Of a stretch of 9,281 bases of DNA, positions 1-6,169 are shown one piece after another. The notes under the pieces were generated by a model that worked only from the letters and a program-made list of their open reading frames with translations, was not told where the DNA came from and did no database searches. The stretch's first letter is position 1. Each line of letters starts with the position of its first letter. The translations under genes and the position numbers were made by a program. Source of the DNA: Thermogutta sp. (lineage in GTDB: Bacteria > Planctomycetota > Planctomycetia > Pirellulales > Thermoguttaceae); contig JAAZNR010000401.1 in NCBI GenBank assembly GCA_012798155.1, positions 1 through 9,281 on the forward strand. The letters are read 5' to 3'.

Positions 1-4
1 GCAC

Positions 5-19
5 GGAGGGCGTCCCTCC
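5..19. repeat. Short perfect hairpin downstream of the DUF1080 gene
   Basis: GGAGGG and CCCTCC form a perfect 6-bp stem around the loop CGT. It lies about 100 bases past the stop codon of the minus-strand DUF1080 gene. It could end transcription of that gene, but no T-run follows on the minus strand. It could equally be another dispersed hairpin, and the window edge hides its left context. Confidence 0.35.
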
Positions 20-116
20 AGCGCCGATGCAAGGAAACGCGCCCCGCCGGGTGATTGGTTCCCGATACCGGGCTCCACGCGGGACGGCCGGTCTAGACCG
101 CGCCGCGGCAGGCTCC

Positions 117-821
117 CTATTGGGCGGCGTCCGACAGTTCCTTGATCTTGATGTTGCGGAAAAAGATCGGGGCGTTGGCGTGCTTGCCCTGCAAACCGAT
201 GAGGCCCTTTTGCGGCAGCTCCGCCTTGGGGCGGTTCAACCAGGGGGGAATGTCCGAGCCGTCCGGATTGGTCTTGGCCGAGGTCCATTTCCGCATGTCC
301 ATCTCGGTGACCAATTCGCCGTTCAGCACGACCGTGATGATCGGGCCGCGGCAGGTGACGGTCATGCGATTCCATTCGCCGGGCTTTTTGACGGCCGACT
401 TCTTCGGCCCCAGGTGCCCGAAAATCGCCCCGCAATGCCAGGTCGCAGGGGCGTTCGCCCACTTCTCCGCGTAATCGTCGGCGATTTGAATCTCCACCGA
501 GTTGGGAATCCAATTGTTGGGATCGCTGCAATACACGATGACGCCGCTGTTGGTCTCGTGCTCCGTCTTGAACTCCAAATCGAGCACGAAATCGGCGCAC
601 TCTTTCTTGGTCCAAATGCACTGGTCTTCGGAGGCGGTGAGAACGCCGTCTTGAAACGTCCAGACGCCCTTGGGAAACGTGGCGTTGGAGAGATCGGGGG
701 CAAAGAGGTCCTCCCAAGACGAGGAGTCCGGATGACCGGCCGCTTTCGCATCTTCCCCCAACGCCCACGACGGCAGGACCAACAGGCCCAACAACGCACA
801 ACCCCACCAAACCTGCTTCAT
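117..821 (-). CDS. Secreted DUF1080 (3-keto-disaccharide hydrolase family) protein
   Basis: This 234-residue protein consists of a signal peptide and one DUF1080 domain, a concanavalin-like beta-sandwich. Some family members cleave 3-keto-glycosides made by an oxidoreductase. The start at 821 (MKQVWWG) is preferred over an in-frame ATG at 854 because it puts a hydrophobic signal sequence (residues 5-21, likely cut near ALG-E) at the N-terminus and has GGGAAAGGG just upstream. Family features visible are WEDLF near 36, the NSGVIVY strand (91-97), EIQIADD (110-116), GEWN (148-151) and the closing strand with GLIGLQGKH and FFRNIKIKEL (206-229). The length suits a single-domain member and nothing is broken. 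It diverges from a Tat-exported Gfo/Idh/MocA gene, which suggests joint action outside the cytoplasm. The family assignment is firm; substrate and activity are inferred. A carbohydrate-binding role alone is possible. Confidence 0.9.
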   Translation of the reverse strand: MKQVWWGCALLGLLVLPSWALGEDAKAAGHPDSSSWEDLFAPDLSNATFPKGVWTFQDGVLTASEDQCIWTKKECADFVLDLEFKTEHETNSGVIVYCSDPNNWIPNSVEIQIADDYAEKWANAPATWHCGAIFGHLGPKKSAVKKPGEWNRMTVTCRGPIITVVLNGELVTEMDMRKWTSAKTNPDGSDIPPWLNRPKAELPQKGLIGLQGKHANAPIFFRNIKIKELSDAAQ

Positions 822-1085
822 GGCAAAACCCTTTCCCAGGCAACGTCCCTTCAACGCCGCGATCTCCGCTCTCGAGGGCGGAACCTCCGCCGGACCAGGC
901 GGTCCCGGCCTTCCCGTGGGAAAAGTCCGGAGGCGCCCTTCGCCGCAAGATCGCCCACAATTCTCATCTTAAGACGCAACTTTTCCCGTCACAAGGCGGC
1001 GGTGAGAGGCCGCGGTTGACTCGAGCGGGCGGGGTTTCTCGCCAACCGGGCAGGCGGGCCGGTGGGACAGGCGTCACAAAAAGGT

Positions 1086-1114
1086 TTGACGCACGCCCTC
1101 GCGCCGGGAATAAT
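1086..1114 (+). promoter_or_regulatory. Sigma70-like promoter for the oxidoreductase gene
   Basis: TTGACG (1086-1091) and AATAAT (1109-1114) are separated by exactly 17 bases. Each matches five of six bases of the -35 and -10 consensus. AT-rich hexamers stand out in this GC-rich sequence. Transcription would start near 1121 and leave a leader of about 180 bases before the ATG at 1304. The match is visible directly; its use is inferred. Confidence 0.55.
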
Positions 1115-1191
1115 TCGGAGCGTCCGTTCAACCGACGCTTCCTTGCCGAGTTTTGTCAACATTCGGCTTGCGCCGGCTCGCCTCGGTACCA

Positions 1192-1205
1192 TCTCCCCGG
1201 GGAGA
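1192..1205. promoter_or_regulatory. 14-bp perfect palindrome in the oxidoreductase leader, possible operator
   Basis: TCTCCCC followed by GGGGAGA is a perfect 14-bp palindrome with no spacer. It lies between the proposed promoter and the start codon. Its symmetry and place suit a dimeric repressor site or an RNA hairpin in the leader, but no regulator gene is next to it. Chance palindromes of this kind do occur in GC-rich DNA. Confidence 0.3.
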
Positions 1206-1303
1206 CGCGCCAGGCGGTCCGGCGTGCAACAGGGGATGCGTGCGACGGTCGTTGGGGTTTCCCTTTGACGGCAGGTTGTCATCTTTCACACAGGAGAGGC
1301 GTC

Positions 1304-2644
1304 ATGGGTAAAACGACGCGACGTGGCTTTTTGGGGACGGCCGCCGCAGGCACCGCCGCGGCATGGTTCGGTCCGCGGGCGATCATCCCGGCGGAAGCGC
1401 CGGCGGCGGGCGCCAACGAGACCGTCAACGTGGGCCTGATCGGTTGCGGCGGCGAAGGGCGAGCCGTCGCCTCCGCCCACAAACGCCTGCCCGACGCCCG
1501 CGTCGTGGCCGTCTGCGACGTCCATGCGGGTCGCCTGGCCGAGGCCCGAAAGCAGTTCGGCGGCGACTCGATCCCGGCCTATTCCGATTACCGCAAGATG
1601 TTGGACAACAAGGACATCGACGCCGTGATCGTGGCCGCCAACGATCACTGGCACGTGCTTCCCACCATCCACGCCTGCCAGGCGGGCAAGGACGTTTTCG
1701 TGGAGAAGCCGCTGGGGACGTCCATCGGAGAAGGCCGGGCGGCCGTCCGCGCCGCGGAGAAGTACAACCGCGTGGTGCAGATCGGGACCCAGCAGCGTAG
1801 CTGGCCGCATTATCAGGAGGCCGCCGAGGTCATTCAGTCCGGCCGATTGGGCGAAATCAGCGAGGTCCGGGTCTGGGACTTCGACTGCCTGTATCCCGGC
1901 TTCGGCACGCCGCCCGACTCCGATCCGCCCCCCGAACTGGACTGGGATTTCTGGCTCGGTCCCTCTCCCAAGGTCCCCTACAACGTCAACCGTTTCGCGT
2001 ACTTCTATTGGTTTTTCGACTACGGCGGCGGCTGGCAGGTGGATTGGGCCGTGCATCATTATCAGATCGTGCATTGGTTCTTGCAGGCGGAGGCCCCGCT
2101 GAGCGCCGCGGCGATGGGCGGTTTTTACGCCTTCGAAAAGACCAACACCGAGTGGCCCGACTCGTTCGTGGGGGTCTGCGAATACCCCCCCACCCCCGTG
2201 GCCAAGAAGGGTTTCCTGCTGCAATACACGTTCAGCGGGACGGCGCGGCGGCAGCAGCGGTCGCATGCCAAGTGCTTTTACGGCACCCAAGGCACGCTGA
2301 CCATCGATCGCAGCGGCTACACGATCTCTTGGGAACCGGAAAAAGGCAAGCAAGAGGCTGCCCCCGACGTGACCGTGCCGAACGCCTTCAAGCAGGACGT
2401 CCACGTCACCAGCCTGCAGGCCCATGCCCGCGTCTTCCTCGACTGCATCAAGAGCCGCAAGACGCCGCCGGCCGACGTGCGGGCGGGACACCTGGCGACG
2501 AATCCCGGCCACCTCATGAACATCGCGTGGCGGGTGGGCCGGCAGATCCGCTGGGACGCCAAAAACGAGCGGGTCCTCGATGACCCCGAGGCCGACGCCC
2601 TGGTCACCAAGCAGTACCGCCCCCCGTGGACGTTGGAGGTTTGA
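1304..2644 (+). CDS. Tat-exported Gfo/Idh/MocA family oxidoreductase
   Basis: This 446-residue NAD(P)-dependent oxidoreductase belongs to the family that oxidises sugar or polyol hydroxyls. The ATG at 1304 is chosen over upstream in-frame starts because AGGAGAGG precedes it by a few bases and it begins with a Tat signal (TTRRGFLG, residues 4-11, then an Ala-rich stretch). The Rossmann domain starts at VNVGLIGCGGEG (41-52), with a CD pair at 71-72. The family EKP motif is at 134-136 and the TQQR stretch at 162-165. The C-terminal half has GGGWQVDWAVHHYQI (241-255), the planctomycete version of the segment carrying the catalytic Asp/His. Export with a bound cofactor is known for glucose-fructose oxidoreductase. 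The divergent DUF1080 gene suggests that the two oxidise and then cleave glycosides. The exact substrate cannot be read. The last codons are duplicated at 5170-5202. Confidence 0.92.
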   Translation: MGKTTRRGFLGTAAAGTAAAWFGPRAIIPAEAPAAGANETVNVGLIGCGGEGRAVASAHKRLPDARVVAVCDVHAGRLAEARKQFGGDSIPAYSDYRKMLDNKDIDAVIVAANDHWHVLPTIHACQAGKDVFVEKPLGTSIGEGRAAVRAAEKYNRVVQIGTQQRSWPHYQEAAEVIQSGRLGEISEVRVWDFDCLYPGFGTPPDSDPPPELDWDFWLGPSPKVPYNVNRFAYFYWFFDYGGGWQVDWAVHHYQIVHWFLQAEAPLSAAAMGGFYAFEKTNTEWPDSFVGVCEYPPTPVAKKGFLLQYTFSGTARRQQRSHAKCFYGTQGTLTIDRSGYTISWEPEKGKQEAAPDVTVPNAFKQDVHVTSLQAHARVFLDCIKSRKTPPADVRAGHLATNPGHLMNIAWRVGRQIRWDAKNERVLDDPEADALVTKQYRPPWTLEV

Positions 2645-2645
2645 G
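2613..2645 (+). repeat. 33-bp direct repeat, copy 1 (3' end of the oxidoreductase gene)
   Basis: This stretch covers the last ten codons of the oxidoreductase, including the stop, plus one base each side of that frame. It recurs base for base at 5170-5202 in the same orientation. Identity ends abruptly on both sides. The copy here lies within an intact gene, as expected for an attachment site overlapping a gene's 3' end whose coding sequence is restored by the inserted DNA. Confidence 0.85.
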
Positions 2646-2684
2646 TGCCTCATCGGGCGTTGTGAGATTCCACGCCGACCGTTA

Positions 2685-2855
2685 GAGCCTGTCTTCAAAT
2701 TAGATTGGGTGCCACCTTGCGGCTGGCAAGACGTAATTTTACAGCGCAGGATAAGAAGCTGGGCAAACTGGGGTGCGCAGCTTTGTGAGTCTGAGTAAGA
2801 TCGTTAACCCGCTTTCGGCGACTCTGCGCAGTGAAACTAATTTGAAGACATGCTC
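2685..2855. mobile_element. 171-bp MITE-like element with 19-bp terminal inverted repeats
   Basis: The left end GAGCCTGTCTTCAAATTAG (2685-2703) and the reverse complement of 2837-2855 match at 18 of 19 positions; the only difference is C versus A at position 5. TTA stands immediately outside both ends (2682-2684 and 2856-2858), as a target duplication would. Nothing inside codes for a protein, so it is non-autonomous. TNA-type duplications and ends starting with G are seen in subgroups of the IS5 family such as IS1031, which would be the likely source of a transposase acting in trans. The structure is directly visible; the IS5 link is inference. Confidence 0.8.
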
Positions 2856-2858
2856 TTA

Positions 2859-3237
2859 GCGGAAACCCGCGTCGCACAATCGGCGGGTAAATCGGAAGCG
2901 GTTCGTAATCACCCGCGACTTTCACCGGATGTGGGCCTTGCGCCCAGTTGTTTTTTGCCGAACTGTCTCGGCCGGCGGCGAGGATCGCGCCCTGTTCAGC
3001 GAGGGATTTTACCGTGGCTGCGGAAGGCGGGGACGCCGAAGCCCCCGGCCGGGCATGCCGATGGCTGGCGGAATGTTCCGCCCGTTTCCCATTCCCTTCC
3101 AGCCGCCCGCGCTGGATGATACCGTTGTCGGTCGGGAATTGTGCGAAGATACCATCCAAAATAGGGAGTCTTCGGCAAGGGGATAGAGTACCGGTGGTGC
3201 GCGGGCCTGGGGGCGATGCGCCCGAACCCTCCACGAT
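2859..3237. other. Gene-poor leader region before the AlbA/ATPase gene
   Basis: No gene is supported here. A 179-residue minus-strand frame (2695-3234) and several plus-strand frames cross it. None has a recognisable family or convincing ribosome binding site, and the minus-strand one runs through the MITE. The promoter of the downstream gene should lie here, but no clear -35/-10 pair was found. A weak 6-bp inverted repeat CGAAGA / TCTTCG brackets an A-rich stretch near 3146-3175. Confidence 0.45.
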
Positions 3238-3249
3238 GGAGGAGATATG
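3238..3249 (+). promoter_or_regulatory. Strong Shine-Dalgarno and upstream alternative ATG
   Basis: GGAGGAG (3238-3244) stands just before an ATG at 3247, the best ribosome site near the AlbA/ATPase gene. The frame from this ATG now runs into the main gene and adds 45 residues with no family likeness. If one copy of the 13-bp tandem repeat at 3310-3335 were absent, it would instead encode a 41-residue leader ending in a TGA that overlaps the ATG at 3382. The site therefore decides whether a leader peptide or an extended protein is made. Confidence 0.55.
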
Positions 3250-3309
3250 GGTGAGAGCGCAAACTCGACCTCACTCATCCGCCGATCATTACCAGATTCA
3301 GCTTCCCGA

Positions 3310-3335
3310 TGTTATGGCACCGTGTTATGGCACCG
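3310..3335 (+). repeat. Perfect 13-bp tandem duplication
   Basis: TGTTATGGCACCG occurs twice in direct succession (3310-3322 and 3323-3335). Thirteen is not a multiple of three, so gain or loss of a copy changes which frame the upstream ATG at 3247 reads. It lies just ahead of the start of the AlbA/ATPase gene and can be seen directly. Confidence 0.9.
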
Positions 3336-3381
3336 TCTTGCACTGCGTTGTTCAGAGGTTCCGATTCCGAGGCTCGCCAAA

Positions 3382-5073
3382 ATGACGCCGGAAAGGTTGA
3401 GGGAACTCGTTTCTGCGGGTGAATCGCTTGACGTCGAATTCAAGGGCGAACAAAGAGCGCCCCTCTCCGATCACGATTTAGTAGAAGCGGTCGTTTGTCT
3501 CGCCAATCGCCCGGCGGATAGGCCGGGGTGGCTCCTAATCGGCGTCGAGGACGACGGCCGAATCACCGGGGCGCGATCCCATCATCCATGCGGGCAAACC
3601 GAACTTCTTCGCTTGGTGGCCCTGATTGCGAACCGTACACGGCCCTCGGTGACCGTGCGCATTTCGGTCGTTGAGTTGGAAGGCAAGGAGATTATCGCTA
3701 TCGAAGTGCCGCCGGTTCGCACTCCCGTAGCTACTTCGGCCGGACGCTACCTGCGGCGTGCCGTGGGCGGAGACGGGAAGCCCTGCTGTTTGCCGATGTT
3801 CTTCCACGAGATGCACTCTCGGCAGGCAGACCGCGGCGCCGAAGATTACTCGTCGCTGGCTGTGCCCGACGCGGTTTGGGAGGACCTTGATCCCCTGGAG
3901 TTCGAGCGATTCCGGCGGAGCATTCGGGAACACCGCGGAGGGGACCAGCCGCTTTTGGAACTGAGCGACCTGGAGCTTGCAAAAGCCATAGGGGCGGTGG
4001 AAGAAAATGGAGCCGTCCCACACGTACGTGTGCTGGGGCTGCTGCTGTTCGGTAAAGAGAACGCGTTCCGCCGTCTCATGCCCACGCACGAAGTGGCATT
4101 TCAGGTGCTGCGGGGGCATCAGGTAGAAGTCAACGAATTTTTTCGCCAGCCCATCCTGCGAGTGATGGAAGAGTGTTTGCAGCGATTTCGCGCGCGCAAC
4201 CGTGAGCAAGAGATATTGGTCGGTATAATGCGGGTGGCGATTCCAGATTATTCGCCGTCCGCCTTCCGTGAGGCTCTGGCCAACGCTTTGATTCATCGAG
4301 ATTATACCCGCCTGGGAGCCGTCCACTTGCAGTGGTACGAAGATCGTTTGGAAATCTCCAATCCCGGTGGTTTTCCGGAAGGCGTTCGCCTCGACAATCT
4401 TCTGGTTACGGCTCCACGACCGCGCAATCCCTTGCTGGCCGATGCGTTCAAGCGGGCCGGGATCGTCGAACGAACGGCACGCGGAATCGACACGATTTTC
4501 TTCGAGCAGTTGCGGAACGGGCGGCCGGCTCCCTCTTATGAACGCAGCAATGAGTCCGGAGTGGTCGTGGTACTTCCGGGCGGAGAGGCGAATCTGGAAT
4601 TCGTGCGGGTGTCGGTCGAGGAAGGGCAGGCCGGTCGCAACTTTCGACTCGACGATCTCATCATCCTCAACGCACTCTGGCAGGACCGCCGGCTTACCAC
4701 GGAAGAAGCGGCACGGCTTACGCAAAAGTCGGAAGCGGAGGCCCGAACCGTGCTCAACCGTTTGCTGGAAATCGGGTTGGTCGAATCGCGGGGAGAACGC
4801 AAGGGCCGCACTTGGCACCTCTCCGCGGCCACGTATCGCCGCCTGGGAAAACCGGCTGCGTATATTCGCCAGCGCGGATTCGAGCCTCTCCAACAAGAGC
4901 AAATGATCCTGCAATGGGTTAGCAAACATGGCAGGATTACCCGGAAGGAAGCGACAGAGCTGTGCCAGGTTAATCCCTACCAGGCCTCGCGGCTACTTAA
5001 GCGGTTAGCCAAAGACAAACATTTGATTCGCAGAGGCGTGGGAAAGGGCAGCTATTATGTGCAGGGGCCATAA
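3382..5073 (+). CDS. AlbA_2 (Schlafen-like) / GHKL-ATPase / winged-helix protein
   Basis: This 563-residue protein has three parts. Residues 1-130 form an AlbA_2 domain, a Schlafen-type putative nucleic-acid binding unit: MTPERLRELV, VEFKGE (18-23), LANR (40-43), GVEDDGRITG (54-63). Residues 285-400 form the GHKL-type ATPase part often labelled RecG-C-terminal-like: FREALANALIHRDY (295-308) is the N-box, EISNPGGFPEGV (324-335) the next nucleotide-binding element, and RNPLLADAF / RTARGID (348-370) follow. Two winged-helix units close it (about 425-480 and 505-560). The start at 3382 matches the usual family N-terminus and has GAGG nine bases upstream; 3247 is an alternative. Such proteins are usually called transcriptional regulators, and some sit near defence genes. 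The gene stands alone between 33-bp direct repeats with a MITE, so it looks like cargo of an insertion. Its A/T-ending codons are commoner than in its neighbours. Target unknown. Confidence 0.85.
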   Translation: MTPERLRELVSAGESLDVEFKGEQRAPLSDHDLVEAVVCLANRPADRPGWLLIGVEDDGRITGARSHHPCGQTELLRLVALIANRTRPSVTVRISVVELEGKEIIAIEVPPVRTPVATSAGRYLRRAVGGDGKPCCLPMFFHEMHSRQADRGAEDYSSLAVPDAVWEDLDPLEFERFRRSIREHRGGDQPLLELSDLELAKAIGAVEENGAVPHVRVLGLLLFGKENAFRRLMPTHEVAFQVLRGHQVEVNEFFRQPILRVMEECLQRFRARNREQEILVGIMRVAIPDYSPSAFREALANALIHRDYTRLGAVHLQWYEDRLEISNPGGFPEGVRLDNLLVTAPRPRNPLLADAFKRAGIVERTARGIDTIFFEQLRNGRPAPSYERSNESGVVVVLPGGEANLEFVRVSVEEGQAGRNFRLDDLIILNALWQDRRLTTEEAARLTQKSEAEARTVLNRLLEIGLVESRGERKGRTWHLSAATYRRLGKPAAYIRQRGFEPLQQEQMILQWVSKHGRITRKEATELCQVNPYQASRLLKRLAKDKHLIRRGVGKGSYYVQGP

Positions 5074-5080
5074 ATTATGC

Positions 5081-5114
5081 GCGCGCACGGAAATTTTACG
5101 TGCGCGCACGTAAA
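5081..5114. repeat. Hairpin and overlapping 20-bp palindrome after the AlbA/ATPase gene
   Basis: GCGCGCACG (5081-5089) can pair with CGTGCGCGC (5099-5107) around the loop GAAATTTTA. Overlapping it, TTTACGTGCG followed by CGCACGTAAA (5095-5114) is a perfect 20-bp palindrome, and GCGCGCACG occurs twice in direct orientation. It starts 8 bases after the stop codon. It may end transcription, although no T-run follows, or bind a dimeric protein. It lies about 55 bases inside the right 33-bp repeat. Confidence 0.6.
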
Positions 5115-5169
5115 TGCGAGCGCTTTCGCGTAACCCTGCTGCGTAATTCCACACCTACAGGCCCCCAAA

Positions 5170-5202
5170 AGTACCGCCCCCCGTGGACGTTGGAGGTTTG
5201 AG
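5170..5202 (+). repeat. 33-bp direct repeat, copy 2 (orphan gene tail)
   Basis: This is identical over 33 bases to the end of the oxidoreductase gene at 2613-2645, including the codons for YRPPWTLEV and the stop, but no gene body precedes it. The copies start 2557 bases apart. Flanking bases differ at once on both sides. Read as an attachment-site duplication, it marks the right end of inserted DNA. Alternatively it is the remnant of a second, nearly identical gene copy. Confidence 0.85.
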
Positions 5203-5218
5203 ACGCTGACCGCCGGCC

Positions 5219-5267
5219 GCCGAACCGGACGCGAACCGAAATCACGGCCGAACCGGACGCGAACCGA
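5219..5267 (+). repeat. 21-bp direct repeat, two copies
   Basis: The 21-base unit beginning GCCGAACCGG and ending GCGAACCGA occurs at 5219-5239 and again at 5247-5267, separated by 7 bases. It lies immediately right of the orphan gene tail. The motif GAACCG recurs inside each unit. No coding role is seen. Confidence 0.8.
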
Positions 5268-5282
5268 CCGGTCATGCCGGGC

Positions 5283-5312
5283 AAACGGGCACCAAACAAA
5301 CGGGCACCAAAC
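5283..5312 (+). repeat. Perfect 15-bp tandem duplication
   Basis: AAACGGGCACCAAAC is repeated back to back (5283-5297 and 5298-5312). Together with the 21-bp pair just upstream, it makes the stretch right of the orphan gene tail unusually repetitive. This suggests past replication slippage or repeated recombination. Confidence 0.85.
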
Positions 5313-5316
5313 AATA

Positions 5317-5345
5317 AGAGCGAGGGGCCGAACGCCTCTCGCTCT
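5317..5345 (+). terminator. Strong terminator-like hairpin
   Basis: AGAGCGAGGGGC (5317-5328) pairs with GCCTCTCGCTCT (5334-5345) over 12 positions, with one G-U wobble, around the loop CGAAC. ACTTTT follows six bases later on the plus strand. It could be the intrinsic terminator for transcription coming from the AlbA/ATPase gene, whose stop codon is about 240 bases upstream. The T-tract is short and displaced, so efficiency is uncertain. Confidence 0.5.
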
Positions 5346-6169
5346 CTTCGACTTTTCGAGTTTAAGCACGCAAGACGCAAAGGACCGGGCCATGCCACAT
5401 GCGGGCGGCACGTTCTTCCGGTACACAGCGCGGCGACGCGTTCCTATCGGCTTCGCACGCCATTGTACCCGTCATCTCAACCCCACCCGGGGCAGCGCCC
5501 CGTAAGATGAAGCAGGACGCCGGGTCACAATCCGCGTTGACCAGTACCGGCGTTATTCGCAGGCCCTATCTCGGTCGCGTCGCGTCTTGCCAAAGGCAGC
5601 ACACTGACAAGACTTTTCGATAGGCCCTCCTGTCGTTCGACCATGAGCAAATCACGGAAAACCGACCGCCTCAACACGGGCGCCCGACACCGCCGTCGGA
5701 CGCCCCTCAGCCAGGATTGGACCGCATACCCTTTCGTAACATGCTTCCGTCTCCTGTTTCGGCTGGAGGTTGGCGGCGAGGTCCCCATCACTCTCGCCAC
5801 TTCTATAAATACACGCCTCATAAAGAAAGTCAAGGGCAAAACATTTCGGGTTCGCGCCGAATGGCTGAAAAATCGCAAATCCCAATTACAAAGCGAGTTA
5901 TGAATCGAAAGGACCCGCGCTTCGTCCGCCCGAAGGCCGCCCGCCGCCGGGACTTCCGCGGATCGACGGCCGGCCGTCTTTTCGCAGCCCTACCGCCTTG
6001 CCAGGTCGGACAAGCGGGCATTTCCGGCTCGACCGCAAAAGGGCGAATACCTTCGCTGTCTTGAACATCGCGGGCGAACAAGGCGGCAATCTTTGCGCAG
6101 TCGGCCCCGGAGACCCTGCCGAGCATGCGGTTTGTCGGGGCGAAGGGCGGCGAAAACCTTGGGCGGCCG
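5346..6169. other. Gene-free stretch of about 820 bases
   Basis: No gene could be supported. Small frames on both strands (for example 5643-5903 plus, an 86-residue basic peptide, and 5525-5878 minus) lack ribosome sites and known family features. GACGG-CCGG-CCGTC at 5965-5978 is a 14-bp palindrome followed by TTTT, and GGGGC-AGC-GCCCC lies near 5490-5502; either may be a weak terminator. The stretch around 5700-5900 is less GC-rich than the flanks. A decayed gene or an unrecognised RNA cannot be excluded. Confidence 0.5.

Larger units (their letters stand above)
822..1303. other. Divergent intergenic region between the DUF1080 and oxidoreductase genes
   Basis: No gene is supported in these 482 bases. 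Open frames crossing it have no ribosome binding site and no recognisable family. The plus-strand frame that runs in from 1016 is only an upstream extension of the oxidoreductase frame. The region must hold the promoters of both genes. A plus-strand promoter and a palindrome are listed separately. For the minus-strand gene only a weak candidate (TTGCGT, reverse strand, near 980) was seen, and it is not called. Confidence 0.6.

Noticed and set aside
27..1019. 330-codon plus-strand frame opposite the DUF1080 gene
   Set aside because: It is antisense to a gene with clear DUF1080 motifs and a signal peptide.
1286..2698. 470-codon minus-strand frame opposite the oxidoreductase
   Set aside because: It is a shadow of the GC-rich oxidoreductase gene, with no ribosome site or family likeness.
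2695..3234. 179-codon minus-strand frame before the AlbA/ATPase gene
   Set aside because: It has no recognised family and no ribosome site, and it runs through the terminal inverted repeat of the MITE. A decayed gene is not excluded but cannot be supported.
3535..4929. 464-codon minus-strand frame opposite the AlbA/ATPase gene
   Set aside because: The plus strand carries recognisable domains throughout; the opposite frame has none.
5643..5903. 86-codon plus-strand frame, very basic peptide
   Set aside because: No Shine-Dalgarno sequence precedes it, no family is recognised, and its composition matches translated noncoding DNA.
5965..5978. Palindrome followed by TTTT considered as a terminator
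   Set aside because: The foldable stem is only 5 bp, the T-run is 4 bases, and no plus-strand gene lies upstream to be ended.
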